Positions 16,944 through 26,448 are shown, counted from the first letter of the stretch. The stretch: 43,517 nucleotides of DNA from Deltaproteobacteria bacterium (GCA_029262475.1 JAJCZG010000013.1:1-43517); one strand, 5' to 3'. The notes: generated by a model from the letters alone, not told the origin. Numbers and translations: made by a program.

Positions 16944-18308
16944 ATGAAGATTATAATCGTAGGCGCCGGTGTGGTTGGCTTTACAATAGCCAAGAAGCTA
17001 TCGAGCGAGGGGCACGACGTAGTTGTCATCGAGAAGGACGAACGGCGCGTAAAGGAACTGCGCGAGAGCCTGGACGTTCGAATTGTTCAGGGCAGTGGAT
17101 CAAGCCCGAGCGTTTTAAATGAGGCCGGAATATCTAAGGTCGATATGGTCATCTCCGTCACCGACTCGGACGAGGTCAATATGGTAGCGAGTCTCATCGC
17201 AGGCACGCAGTCGCGCGTGCCGAAGAAGATAGCCAGAATCAGAGACAGGGAGTATATAGATTGCCCGCAGATATTCGGCAAAAAATACCTGGACCTCGAC
17301 CTTAATATAAACCCCGAGCGGGTGGCTGCCGAATGTATCATGAAGACGGTCGAGATACCGGGGGCTATCGAAGTTGAAGATTTTGTCGACGGCAGGATAA
17401 AGCTCGTCGGTTGCAGACTCTCCCCGCAGTCCGAGCTTTCCGGGAAGACGCTTGAGGATTTTCAAAAGCTTCACCCTGACGAGAATATACTTGTAGTAGC
17501 CGTCTACAGGGGAACCGAGACGATCATCCCGGACGGCTCCACGAGCTTTCAGGAAGGGGACCTCGTATTTGCCGTAACCTTTCCGGAGAAAGCCGAGAGG
17601 GTGTTGCAGCTCTTTGGCTCCGGCGGCTCGCTCGGGAATAAGATTTTAATAGTTGGCGGAGGCGATATCGGCTTCTATCTCGCCGAGAGCCTGGAGGCTA
17701 TTGGACTATCCCCGAAAATTATAGAAAGGAACGCAGAGCGCTGCCTCTTCCTCGCCGAGAATCTCAAAAAGACCCTGGTCCTCGTCGGAGACGGCACGGA
17801 CCGCGAACTCCTTGAAGAAGAAAATATCTCGGACGTCAGCACCTTCATCGCCACGACCGACGACGAAGAGGCCAATATCCTCTGCTCTCTACTCGCCAAG
17901 AGGCTTGGGGCCGAAAGATGCATTACCATCATCGACAAACCCGAGTACATGTCCATGACGTCGGCTATAGGTATCGATGTCGCCGTCTCGCCGAGGCTTG
18001 CGAGCGTAAGCGGCATACTACAGTTTATACGGAGGGGAAAGATACTCTCGGTTAAAGCCCTCTACGAGGACCGTGTCGAGGGGATAGAGACGATAGCCAT
18101 GGAGACCTCAGACATTGTGGGGAAGCCGCTAAGGGAGATGAAGTTCCCCAAAGGTGCGCTCATAGGGGCGGTAGTAAAGGGTGACCAGGTGCTGCTCCCA
18201 AACGGCTATACCGTAATAAACCCGGGTGACAAGGTAATAATTTTTGCCTTACGTGAGACTATTTCGAAGGTGGAGAAGGCCCTCATGGTGAAGCCGGAGT
18301 TCTTCTGA
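16944..18308 (+). CDS. trkA: Trk potassium uptake regulatory protein TrkA
   Basis: TrkA is the cytoplasmic NAD-binding gating ring of the Trk K+ channel. The 454 residues are a tandem duplication: Rossmann RCK-N with GAGVVG at residues 7-12 and an RCK-C to about 225, then a second RCK-N starting near residue 233 (ILIVGGGDIG) and a second RCK-C. Length and layout match E. coli TrkA (458). GGGAG lies seven bases before the ATG. The stop is 43 bases before the annotated trkH start, and the two form the functional pair. Confidence 0.96.
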   Translation: MKIIIVGAGVVGFTIAKKLSSEGHDVVVIEKDERRVKELRESLDVRIVQGSGSSPSVLNEAGISKVDMVISVTDSDEVNMVASLIAGTQSRVPKKIARIRDREYIDCPQIFGKKYLDLDLNINPERVAAECIMKTVEIPGAIEVEDFVDGRIKLVGCRLSPQSELSGKTLEDFQKLHPDENILVVAVYRGTETIIPDGSTSFQEGDLVFAVTFPEKAERVLQLFGSGGSLGNKILIVGGGDIGFYLAESLEAIGLSPKIIERNAERCLFLAENLKKTLVLVGDGTDRELLEEENISDVSTFIATTDDEEANILCSLLAKRLGAERCITIIDKPEYMSMTSAIGIDVAVSPRLASVSGILQFIRRGKILSVKALYEDRVEGIETIAMETSDIVGKPLREMKFPKGALIGAVVKGDQVLLPNGYTVINPGDKVIIFALRETISKVEKALMVKPEFF

Positions 18309-18351
18309 TGCGCCACTCACGTACCTCTAAACCCTTGAGCGGCCTTGGAGG

Positions 18352-19830
18352 ATGGGTAGCTTCCGAGCCGGATGGAGGCCACTTTTGAAGTTCCGTCCCG
18401 CGCTCCAGATCGCAGGCATCATTAATATGGTAATCGCAGCCGCGATGCTCTGCCCGCTCGCCATAACGGTATACTATAAGGACGGCGATACATTCGTCTT
18501 CATCTATTCCATTATAATCTGCGCCGTTATCGGGGCCGTAATGTTTACCCTCTTTCGTGGTAAAGGCTTTGAGATCAGCCACAGGGAGGGGTTCCTTGTC
18601 GTATCCTTTTCATGGATTACAGCGAGCCTTGCCTGTTCCGTACCCTTTATTTTATCAGGGTATTTTCCATCATTGGTTGACGCTATCTTCGAGGGCGTAT
18701 CGGGTATAACAACCACAGGGGCGTCGGTGCTTACCGATATAGAGTCGCTCTCCCACGGAATGCTCTTCTGGAGGTCCATGACGCACTGGATCGGGGGGGT
18801 GGGGATAGTGCTCCTCTGCCTCGCGATACTCCCGCTCCTTGGCGTCGGCGGCATGCAGCTCTACAAGGCCGAGGCCTCTGTCGTCTCCTCCGATAAGATA
18901 GCGCCGAGGGTCAGGGAGATGGCGAGGATCATTCTGGCCGTTTACCTGGGGATGAGCATATCCCTGCTTGTCATACTAAAACTCCTTGGGATGGACCTCT
19001 TTAACGCGACCCTCCATATGTTTGCTACCGTCAGCACTGCCGGCTTCTCACCTCAGAATGCGAGTGTTGGATACTTTAACAGCGTATATATCGAGGCGGT
19101 GATAGTGCTCTTCATGATTCTTGGGGCTACTAACTTTGCTCTTCATTTCAAGTTCTTTAGAGGAGGATACAGGGTATATACCAAAAACTCCGAGTTTAAG
19201 TTCTATATCATAGTGATGGCCCTTGCTAGCGTACTCATAGGTCTAAATCTTTGGCTTTCGGGCGAGACCGGCATATTTAACTCGTTCAGGCATTCGATCT
19301 TTCAAGTCGTGAGCGTTACGACGACTACCGGTTTCAGTACGGTGGATTTCTCCGCATGGCCCGCCTTCGGTCAGCTCATGCTGCTGGCGTTGATGTTTAT
19401 TGGCGGTTGCGCAGGCTCTACGACGGGCTCCATAAAGAGCATCCGGCTCCTGCTTATGATAAAGCTCGGTTACAAGGAGATATACAGGCTCGTCCATCCG
19501 CACGCCGTGGTGCCTGTGAAGCTAGGCGGAAGGCTCGTTGAACCGGAGATTTTAAGGAGCGTCATGGGCTTTACCGTCTTGTATCTTCTGGTCTTTATCA
19601 TCTCCACATGCGCCCTTGGATGGCTCGGCGTAGACCTTACGACTGCCATTTCGTCGGCTGCGGCGACGCTCTCCAATGTCGGACCGGCGCTCGGCCTTGC
19701 CGGCCCGGAATCTGGATATGCTTTCATGCCCGAGCCCGGAAAATGGGTGCTGATTCTCAATATGCTCCTCGGCAGGCTTGAGATATATACGCTGATGATA
19801 CTCTTTATCCCGGCATTCTGGCGTGGTTGA
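18352..19830 (+). CDS. trkH: Trk/Ktr potassium uptake channel subunit TrkH
   Basis: TrkH is the inner-membrane K+ pore. Four pore-loop filters in the expected order are visible: TTTGAS, VSTAGF, TTTTGF and SNVGP, each between hydrophobic M1-P-M2 helices, in about 490 residues. It follows trkA directly, whose RCK ring gates it. The ATG at 18352 has GGAGG touching it, which is too close. A TTG at 18385 with GGAGG six bases upstream may be the true start and would remove 11 residues. A stop codon at 18328 bars anything longer. Confidence 0.95.
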   Translation: MGSFRAGWRPLLKFRPALQIAGIINMVIAAAMLCPLAITVYYKDGDTFVFIYSIIICAVIGAVMFTLFRGKGFEISHREGFLVVSFSWITASLACSVPFILSGYFPSLVDAIFEGVSGITTTGASVLTDIESLSHGMLFWRSMTHWIGGVGIVLLCLAILPLLGVGGMQLYKAEASVVSSDKIAPRVREMARIILAVYLGMSISLLVILKLLGMDLFNATLHMFATVSTAGFSPQNASVGYFNSVYIEAVIVLFMILGATNFALHFKFFRGGYRVYTKNSEFKFYIIVMALASVLIGLNLWLSGETGIFNSFRHSIFQVVSVTTTTGFSTVDFSAWPAFGQLMLLALMFIGGCAGSTTGSIKSIRLLLMIKLGYKEIYRLVHPHAVVPVKLGGRLVEPEILRSVMGFTVLYLLVFIISTCALGWLGVDLTTAISSAAATLSNVGPALGLAGPESGYAFMPEPGKWVLILNMLLGRLEIYTLMILFIPAFWRG

Positions 19831-19901
19831 TTTATTGTTTTAATTTTATCCCCGGTGTTCTATAATTATGAAATCATAATGAAATATTTCAGGAGGTGGA
19901 T

Positions 19902-20801
19902 ATGTACGACCTTATAATAATCGGCGGCGGTCCGGGTGGGCTTACCGCGGGAATCTACGCCCAGAGGGCGATGCTAAAGACTCTCCTCGTGGAGAAGTTG
20001 GCCCTGGGAGGACAAATTGCCGTAAGCGACGTCATAGAGAACTACCCGGGCTTCCCTTCCATTAGCGGCCCGGGGTTGATGGAGAAGTTCGAGGAGCACG
20101 CAAAGGGCACGGGGCTGGAAGTAAAGTACGCCGAGGTCGAGAGTGTTACGACCGACGGGGACGAGAAAGTCCTCTCCACTAGCGAAGGAGAGCTTCGCGC
20201 AAAGGCGGTTATCGTCTCTACCGGCGCAAAGCCGAGCAGAATTAACGTTCCGGGAGAGTTGGAGCTTACCGGCAAGGGCGTATCTTACTGCGCCACATGC
20301 GACGCACCTTTTTACAGGGGACAAGAGGTGGTGCTCATAGGCGGTGGGGACACAGCCGTTAAGGAGGCCGTCTACCTCTCGAAGATCGCCTCTAAAGTAA
20401 CGCTCATCCACAGGCGAGACGCTCTGAGGGCAGAGAAGATACTCCAGGAAAAAGCTCTTAATACGGAAAATATAGAAATACTCTGGAGCCACGTCCTGAA
20501 GGAAATTACCGGCGATAAGCTAGTTACAGGGGTCGTAATCGAAGACCTTAAGGCCGGTGCAGAGAAAGAGATAGCTACTGAAGGCGTTTTCATATTCGTC
20601 GGAACAAACCCCTCGGCCATATCCATCGACGTAGAGAAGGACAAGAGCGGCTTTATCATAGCCAATCAGAATATGGAGACATCGGTAAAGGGCATCTACG
20701 CCATAGGAGACGCAAGGAATACGCCTCTAAAGCAGGTGGCCACGGCTGTGGGCGACGGCGCAATAGCCGCCTTCAAGGCAGAAGAGTATATAAGCGAATA
20801 A
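19902..20801 (+). CDS. trxB: thioredoxin reductase
   Basis: TrxB passes electrons from NADPH through FAD to thioredoxin. GGGPGG near residue 8 binds FAD, GGGDTA near 148 binds NADPH, the redox pair is Cys130-Ala-Thr-Cys133, and GIYAIGDAR closes the FAD site. The total is 299 residues from ATG 19902, which has AGGAGG five bases upstream (19891-19896); a GTG two codons earlier overlaps that site. A perfect TATAAT at 19861 suggests its own promoter, though the -35 is weak. The thiol-redox genes at 25.8-33.3 kb could draw on this system. Confidence 0.96.
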   Translation: MYDLIIIGGGPGGLTAGIYAQRAMLKTLLVEKLALGGQIAVSDVIENYPGFPSISGPGLMEKFEEHAKGTGLEVKYAEVESVTTDGDEKVLSTSEGELRAKAVIVSTGAKPSRINVPGELELTGKGVSYCATCDAPFYRGQEVVLIGGGDTAVKEAVYLSKIASKVTLIHRRDALRAEKILQEKALNTENIEILWSHVLKEITGDKLVTGVVIEDLKAGAEKEIATEGVFIFVGTNPSAISIDVEKDKSGFIIANQNMETSVKGIYAIGDARNTPLKQVATAVGDGAIAAFKAEEYISE

Positions 20802-20915
20802 GAAGCTCGCAGTAGTTACCTGAGGCGCGGCAGGGTATCGTGGGCCGAAGGGTTGAGTTGGGCTTTTCGCACTGCAGCGCCTTCGGCTCTCCGCACTCTT
20901 CCCTGGGCCGATAGC

Positions 20916-20941
20916 AGCGGTTTTTTTATAAAAAAACCGCT
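20916..20941. terminator. bidirectional terminator between trxB and the TPP enzyme
   Basis: A perfect 12-bp palindrome AGCGGTTTTTTT/AAAAAAACCGCT with an AT loop. The T-run and A-run are inside the stem, so it can act in both directions between the two converging genes. The rest of 20802-20988 holds no gene that I can support. Confidence 0.85.
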
Positions 20942-20988
20942 AAGGCGCCGTAAGCTAACTTCTATTCCTCGTCGCCATCTGCCTTTAA

Positions 20989-22641
20989 TCATATTGCACA
21001 GAAGATATTTCCCATGCGCTCCGATAGCTTCATATTCTCGCGATAATCTATCGGCACGACTATCAGGCTTGGGCCGGCTTCGGCAAAGGCGGTTTTGAGC
21101 GTCTCTTTGAGTTCCACGCTTTTCTTTACGTGGTGCCCATGCCAGCCGAAGGCTTTAGCGAGCATCATCCACTCCGGGTTATCGAAGTTCAGGTCGGTAT
21201 GATGACCAAACTGATTTTGCTGCTTCCATTCGATCAGCCCGTAGGCTTTATCCTCCCAGACCATCACGACGATATTGCTCATAAGCCGCTTGGCAGTCTC
21301 CATTTCTTGAAGATTCATCATGAACCCCGCATCCCCGCAGATGGCAAGAATATACTTGTCGGGGTGCACCAGTGAGGCTCCTATTGCGCCTGGCAGAGCA
21401 AAGCCCATCGAGCAGAAACCGTTAGGAATGAGGCACGTGTTGGGCTCGTGACATTGGTAATGCCGGGCAATCCACATCTTGTGCGCACCTACATCGGAGA
21501 GTAAAATATCAACTCTTCCCATTACGCTTCTGACGTCGGCGAGCACCTTTTGCGGCCGGATAGTGCCCTCTGTTTCGTCTTCAGCATACTCAAGGAGTTC
21601 GTGCTTTATCTGACGGCGAGTTTCGGCCTGCTGTGAGAGGTTGCGCGAAACTGTTCCAAGTTTTTCGATATCAGTATTTAGGCTGGAGAGCGTATAGTTT
21701 AGATCCCCGACGAGTTCAAGCTCCGGGTGATAATACTCGTCAATCTCCGCCGGATGGGAATCGATGTGGATAATTCGCTTGTCGCGCTCGGCATTCCACA
21801 GGCGCGGATGGTATTCGACCATGTCGTAGCCGAGTGTAAGCACCAGGTCTGAGGCATCGAGCGCGCATGTTACGAAGTCCCTGGCCTGAAGGCCAATCGT
21901 ATACAGGCAGTAGTCGGCATCGGCATCGACGCATCCCTTGGCCATGAAGGTGTTTATCGCTCCTATGCCGGTGGCTTTACAAAAACGGCGAAGCTCCGAG
22001 CTGGCCTTCTGGCGAACGCAGCCGTTACCAACGAGAATGACGGGGCGTTTTGCGTTTCTAAGCATACTGAATGCTATTTCTATCTGATCGGGGGCGGTTA
22101 CGGGTCGCCGGTAGCGGTGAGGTTTCATTGGCTTTGCGTCTGTCTCTATTTTGGCGATATCTTCAGGTAGCTCTATGTGACATGCGCCGGGTTTTTCACC
22201 GCGCGCCAGACGCACGGCCTTTCGTACGATTTCAGGCACGGAGGATGGGTGAAGGATCGTGGTAGCCCATTTGGTCACAGGCCTGAACATGCCTACGACA
22301 TCCATTATCTGGTGCGATTCTTTATGGAGCCTGGTAGATGCCCCCTGACCGGTCAGCACCAACATAGGCGCGCGATCCATATTGGCGTTGGCCACACCGG
22401 TAATCAGATTGGTCGCTCCCGGCCCAAGTGTGCCGAGACACGCAGCCGGATTGCCGGTTAAGCGCCCGTAGGCTTCGGCCATGAAGGCCGCGCCCTGCTC
22501 ATGGCGTGTAAGGATAAAGCGAATCGATTCGGAGCGCTCCAGTGCGATCATGAAGTCGGCGTTCTCTTCACCGGGCACGCCGAAGATGTATTCGATACCT
22601 TCTGTCTCCAGGCAACTGACGAGTAATTCCGATGTTTTCAT
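20989..22641 (-). CDS. acetolactate-synthase-like thiamine-diphosphate enzyme
   Basis: This is a TPP-dependent enzyme of the acetolactate synthase / pyruvate oxidase fold. From ATG 22641 (GGAG six bases upstream) it has 550 residues. Cofactor-activating Glu48 sits in RHEQGAAFMAEAYGR, and the TPP/Mg motif begins GDAGFMMN but continues to WEDKAYG where acetolactate synthases usually have NDNAYG. No small regulatory subunit gene is adjacent, which argues for a catabolic or specialised role rather than branched-chain amino acid synthesis. It is the last gene of a compact cassette with an aldehyde dehydrogenase and a GOGAT-like flavoprotein. The substrate is unknown. Confidence 0.85.
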   Translation of the reverse strand: MKTSELLVSCLETEGIEYIFGVPGEENADFMIALERSESIRFILTRHEQGAAFMAEAYGRLTGNPAACLGTLGPGATNLITGVANANMDRAPMLVLTGQGASTRLHKESHQIMDVVGMFRPVTKWATTILHPSSVPEIVRKAVRLARGEKPGACHIELPEDIAKIETDAKPMKPHRYRRPVTAPDQIEIAFSMLRNAKRPVILVGNGCVRQKASSELRRFCKATGIGAINTFMAKGCVDADADYCLYTIGLQARDFVTCALDASDLVLTLGYDMVEYHPRLWNAERDKRIIHIDSHPAEIDEYYHPELELVGDLNYTLSSLNTDIEKLGTVSRNLSQQAETRRQIKHELLEYAEDETEGTIRPQKVLADVRSVMGRVDILLSDVGAHKMWIARHYQCHEPNTCLIPNGFCSMGFALPGAIGASLVHPDKYILAICGDAGFMMNLQEMETAKRLMSNIVVMVWEDKAYGLIEWKQQNQFGHHTDLNFDNPEWMMLAKAFGWHGHHVKKSVELKETLKTAFAEAGPSLIVVPIDYRENMKLSERMGNIFCAI

Positions 22642-22673
22642 GGTTAACTCCTTCTTCTTTGGGCTTCGCATGC

Positions 22674-24125
22674 CTACTGAATTGCATCCGAGTGGATGAC
22701 GGTCATTTTTTCAATTTGCATATCGCGCATAGTGTGCGGAATGCCGCCCGTGCCGAGCCCCGAGTGTTTAAGGCCTGCAAACGGCATCCAGTCTACCCTA
22801 AATGCCGTATGGTCGTTAACCATCACAGCCGATGCCTTAAGGCGCTCGGAGATATAGAAGGCCGTATCGATGTCGCGGCTGTAGACCGAGGCTTGAAATG
22901 CCACAGTAAGAGAATTGGCCTCTTCTATGGCCGCGTCCAGATCAGTGAAGGGGTATATGGATACCAGCGGGCCGAAGACCTCCATTGTTGATATCTTAGC
23001 GTCAGTCGGCGGACTAAATAAGACGGTTGGGGCGTAACAATTATTATTAAGGCGTCTTCCACCGGAGAGGAGCTTTGCGCCACCCGTAACCGCTTCTCTG
23101 ACCCACATATCAACACGTTCAATCTCCCTTGCCCTGATGAGCGGCCCTACCTCTGTATCCTCAGACAGGGGGTCGCCTACGACGAGCGTTTTTGCGAGCT
23201 TTGCTATTTTACCGGCCACTTCCTCTGCTATGGAGGAGTCTGCGAATATGCGCTGCACCGATACGCACACCTGTCCGGCGTGGTAAAATGCCCCTTTTAT
23301 AAGAGAAGGCAGGGCGCGTTCTATATCGGCGTCCCTTGTGATGATAACCGCCGCCGCCCCTCCGTGCTCAAGCGCCACGCGCGTCCCCGGCGCGAGCCTC
23401 GACCGTAAGTGCCAGCCAACTTTAGCGCTGCCTATAAAGCTTAGGAAGGCTACGCGAGGGTCTGTCACAAGTGTCTCCGAGAGCGCAATCGACTCCGGCA
23501 TTATCCACTGACACCACTCTTCGGGTAGTCCTGCCTGATGCATAATTCTAACGAGCCGTATACAGGATAAAGGCGTATCTTCAGCCGGTTTGACGATGAC
23601 CGGGCATCCGGTAGCAATGGCGGGTCCTATTTGATGGGCGATAAGGTTTAGCGGATGATTAAAGGCGCTTACCGCCACAACAACACCGATTGGTTCTTTT
23701 TTGATCAACGTGGCGCGATGTTTCGAAGCTTCGTTAATCCCCATCACAGGCGGGTGAGAACTCTCGGTACGGAGCGTGTCTACACAGATACGAATACTGT
23801 CGATTGAGCGCGCCATCTCGATTCGTGAATCGATCATAGGCTTACCACCCTCTCTGGCGGCTTCTCGCGCCAGCTCACTAGCCTGCTCCCGCATTATTAT
23901 TATAGCCCGTTCGAGTATTGCGATGCGCTTATCCACACTTATTAAGCGGCCCCTATCTGCAAAGAGCTCGGTAGCAATGCGCAGCGCCTCGTCAACACAC
24001 GAGGCGTTTGCAGTCGCTACGGTTGCAATCAAGGCGCCATTGTACGGTGATACGACCTCGAGCGGCTTTCCTTCCAGTTCGGTTGCACCGGAGATCATCA
24101 TCGGGAAATACTTAGGTGAGTTCAT
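22674..24125 (-). CDS. NAD(P)-dependent aldehyde dehydrogenase family protein
   Basis: It oxidises an aldehyde to an acid. In 483 residues the catalytic set is present: oxyanion Asn156 (FNHPLN), general base Glu253 (LEHGG) and nucleophile Cys287 (HAGQVCVS). The sequence resembles the lactaldehyde / phosphonoacetaldehyde / non-phosphorylating glyceraldehyde-phosphate branch, but the substrate cannot be read from sequence. AAGGAG lies seven bases before the ATG. It begins three bases after the upstream gene's stop and ends 32 bases before the TPP enzyme, so the three are one operon. The product of the TPP enzyme could be its substrate, or the reverse; this is inference. Confidence 0.88.
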   Translation of the reverse strand: MNSPKYFPMMISGATELEGKPLEVVSPYNGALIATVATANASCVDEALRIATELFADRGRLISVDKRIAILERAIIIMREQASELAREAAREGGKPMIDSRIEMARSIDSIRICVDTLRTESSHPPVMGINEASKHRATLIKKEPIGVVVAVSAFNHPLNLIAHQIGPAIATGCPVIVKPAEDTPLSCIRLVRIMHQAGLPEEWCQWIMPESIALSETLVTDPRVAFLSFIGSAKVGWHLRSRLAPGTRVALEHGGAAAVIITRDADIERALPSLIKGAFYHAGQVCVSVQRIFADSSIAEEVAGKIAKLAKTLVVGDPLSEDTEVGPLIRAREIERVDMWVREAVTGGAKLLSGGRRLNNNCYAPTVLFSPPTDAKISTMEVFGPLVSIYPFTDLDAAIEEANSLTVAFQASVYSRDIDTAFYISERLKASAVMVNDHTAFRVDWMPFAGLKHSGLGTGGIPHTMRDMQIEKMTVIHSDAIQ

Positions 24126-24128
24126 TGT

Positions 24129-25643
24129 TTACTCCTTTGGCTTGCCGTGCGGATAACCTTCCACTGTCTCAGGATGTAGGATGTGCAGTCCGGTACTGTT
24201 CCCACCGGCGGTAACAACTCGCGCATGACTGCGCGATAACTTGCGCGGATCCTTTACGCCGCAGGAGTGAGCTATCATACCGACTTCATGGAGCATGTTC
24301 TTAACATAATGCTCAACACGCACCGCTTTATCCGCCGGGACAAGGCCGTGCTGCAAGTGTTTCTGGTGCGTGGTAACGCCGGTAGGGCATGTGTTTTTAT
24401 TACACTGCATGGCCTGGATGCAGCCAAGCGCAAACATAAAACCGCGTGCCGAGACAATAAAGTCCGCCCCCATTGAGAGCGCCCAGGCCACCCCCGATGG
24501 GGTGATGAGTTTCCCCGAGCAGATTACGCGTACTCGTTCGCGCAGGCCGTAGCCGACGAGATGGTCAATCAGCATAGGCAGGCTCTCTCTAAGCGGCAGA
24601 CCCATGAAGTCCATCAGGGGCTGCGGTGCGGCCCCCGTGCCGCCATCCGAGCTATCCAGTGTAATGAAATCAGGGGCCGATGAGTCGCCGCGCCGTTTGA
24701 TCTCATCGAATAGATTATCCAGCACATTGCAGCCTCCTATCACAAACTTGAAGCCGACGGGTTTGCCGGTGACCTCCCTTATACGGGCGATCATATCCAG
24801 GAGTTCACCCGGGCTATTGATATCAAGATGCCTGTTGGGGCTTATCGAATCCTCGCCCTCGGGGATACCTCGAATAGCGGCGATCTCAGCCGTCACTTTA
24901 CTAGCCGGTAGAATTCCGCCCTTACCCGGTTTGGCGCCCTGGCTGAGCTTGATTTCAAAGATTCTGATTTGCTCTATGGCGGCCAGTTCGCGGAGGCGTT
25001 CGTCGGAGAGGAGTCCGTCTCTGTCACGAACGCCGTACTTCGCCGTACCTATCTGCATTACGATATCACACCCGCCTTCGAGGTGATAAGGGGAAAGTCC
25101 ACCCTCGCCGGTATTCATCCATATGCCTGCCTTTGCCGCCCCGCTAGATAGCGCTTGAACCGCTACCTTCGAGAGTGCGCCGTAGCTCATGGCGGAGATA
25201 TTAAATATGCTCTTCGCTTCGAATGGGTCTCGGCACTCGGGGCCGATGATCACCGGCTTACCGGGAGCCTCGTCTATATCGAGCTCCGGGTATGGGCAAT
25301 TGACGAAGCTGATGCTGCCGGGCGGAGTTAAATCACGCGTCGAGCCGAAGGGGATGGTGTTATCTTCATTTTTTGAGGCACGGTAGACCCATTCCCTGAG
25401 AGCGCGGTTAAAGGGCATCTCTTCTCTATCCATGGCAAAGAAATATTGCCTGAAGAAGGTGCCAAGACGTTCGAATAATGACCGGAAACGACCAATGACA
25501 GGGTAGTTACGACGCACGGCATTTTTTGTCTGGCTTATATCAATGATGAAAAGGATGAGTGTCGTCAGGATGAGCGCCGTCAGTCCGATCAGAAGAAGAG
25601 CGGAGAGACCTCTGTAAGCGGTTTCGATTAAATCGGTGGTCAT
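24129..25643 (-). CDS. membrane-anchored FMN glutamate-synthase-domain protein
   Basis: Residues about 10-35 form one transmembrane helix (ALLLIGLTALILTTLILFII). The rest is the FMN-binding TIM-barrel domain of glutamate synthase: ISAMSYGALS, GEGGLSPYH, IKLSQGAKPGKGG and SSDGGTGAAP. A [3Fe-4S]-type cysteine set C-x5-C-x4-C is at 408, 414 and 419. The glutaminase domain of true GOGAT is absent, so an oxidoreductase acting on another substrate is likely. AGGAG precedes the ATG at 25643. It leads a three-gene cassette with aldehyde dehydrogenase and a TPP enzyme. A promoter in 25644-25780 is expected but not clear. Confidence 0.87.
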   Translation of the reverse strand: MTTDLIETAYRGLSALLLIGLTALILTTLILFIIDISQTKNAVRRNYPVIGRFRSLFERLGTFFRQYFFAMDREEMPFNRALREWVYRASKNEDNTIPFGSTRDLTPPGSISFVNCPYPELDIDEAPGKPVIIGPECRDPFEAKSIFNISAMSYGALSKVAVQALSSGAAKAGIWMNTGEGGLSPYHLEGGCDIVMQIGTAKYGVRDRDGLLSDERLRELAAIEQIRIFEIKLSQGAKPGKGGILPASKVTAEIAAIRGIPEGEDSISPNRHLDINSPGELLDMIARIREVTGKPVGFKFVIGGCNVLDNLFDEIKRRGDSSAPDFITLDSSDGGTGAAPQPLMDFMGLPLRESLPMLIDHLVGYGLRERVRVICSGKLITPSGVAWALSMGADFIVSARGFMFALGCIQAMQCNKNTCPTGVTTHQKHLQHGLVPADKAVRVEHYVKNMLHEVGMIAHSCGVKDPRKLSRSHARVVTAGGNSTGLHILHPETVEGYPHGKPKE

Positions 25644-25783
25644 TATTTACTCCTGAAAGATCATCATCTAATGGCTGTATCTCTCTGGATAAGAACAGTT
25701 TTTTTGCATCTTTGGCCGTGGCGGCATCTACGCTTGCATAGCAGTGTTTTCTGTTACAATAAGATGATCTTTATTGATTTTAA

Positions 25784-25816
25784 CTGAGCGGACAGGCTGG
25801 TGACCTGTCCGCTCAG
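25784..25816 (-). terminator. intrinsic terminator after the cytochrome operon
   Basis: A perfect 13-bp stem CTGAGCGGACAGG/CCTGTCCGCTCAG has a seven-base loop. On the minus strand it is followed by TTAAAATC, so the T-run is weak. It separates the cytochrome gene from the FMN cassette. Confidence 0.78.
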
Positions 25817-25842
25817 TATAAAAGGGGTGATTTAATTCCCGA

Positions 25843-26448
25843 CTACATGCCTCCGCACGGATTCTTCATGGAGCAAGGGTTCATTGTACCACACGGGTTC
25901 ATCGCTCCGCATGGGTTTTTCATGGCGCAGGGGTTCTTTGTGGCGCAGGGATTCATAGCTCCGCACGGGTTTTTCATGGCGCAGGGATTAGGCGCTGAAG
26001 AATTTGCGTTTATATAGGCGACAAGGGCCTTCATTTCTTTGCCGTTTACGTCCAGAGCTTTGGCCTTCATCGGAGTTTCCATGCAGAAGTTCACCATCCC
26101 CTTAAGCGAGATAACCTTGTCCGGCATCTTTATATATTTGGGATACGGGGTATTATACAGGCCCTGCCCATTCGGGTGGCAGGTGGCGCACGACATCCCC
26201 GAGTTACCGAGGGAGACGTCTTTCCAAAGCTTCTCTCCGTGCTTTAACGCACCGCTGGCGCAGGGATTTTTCATGGAGCAAGGGTTCATCGCTCCGCATG
26301 GGTTTTTCATGGCACAGGGGTTCTTTGTGGCCGACGGTTTCTTCGACATTGCTACCTGCTGGTACTCTACGGCCTCTGTTGCTTGAACCATCCCAGTAAA
26401 GGCTAGAAGAATGGTAGGGATGATTAGCAGACTCAGTATCTTTTTCAC
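25843..26448 (-). CDS. periplasmic monohaem cytochrome c with NPC hexapeptide repeats
   Basis: A signal peptide (residues 1-23, cleavage after VQA) sends it to the periplasm. A small class I cytochrome c domain has the haem site Cys87-Ala-Thr-Cys90-His91 and candidate methionine ligands around 123-128. On both sides lie hexapeptides of the form NPC[AGS][MAT][KM]: four at residues 43-66 and eight at 154-201, giving 12 cysteines and many methionines. The DNA repeats have an 18-bp period. Similar NPC-rich tails occur in other environmental bacteria, with no known function. Metal (soft copper-type) or multi-thiol chemistry is a plausible inference. The start is GTG at 26448, with GGAG six bases upstream. 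Last gene of its operon. Confidence 0.88.
   Translation of the reverse strand: MKKILSLLIIPTILLAFTGMVQATEAVEYQQVAMSKKPSATKNPCAMKNPCGAMNPCSMKNPCASGALKHGEKLWKDVSLGNSGMSCATCHPNGQGLYNTPYPKYIKMPDKVISLKGMVNFCMETPMKAKALDVNGKEMKALVAYINANSSAPNPCAMKNPCGAMNPCATKNPCAMKNPCGAMNPCGTMNPCSMKNPCGGM
25846..25989 (-). repeat. eight 18-bp coding repeats (C-terminal NPC block)
   Basis: Eight in-frame hexapeptide units encode residues 154-201 of the cytochrome, all with Asn-Pro-Cys at positions 1-3. A second block of four units is at 26251-26322. Near-identical 18-bp units suggest expansion by slippage or unequal exchange. Confidence 0.85.

Noticed and set aside
20802-20988. tRNA or small RNA in the trxB-TPP enzyme gap
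   Set aside because: No cloverleaf or promoter; only the bidirectional terminator is supported.
26039-26386. 115-codon frame opposite the cytochrome gene
   Set aside because: It is the complement of the NPC repeats and has no start signal of its own.
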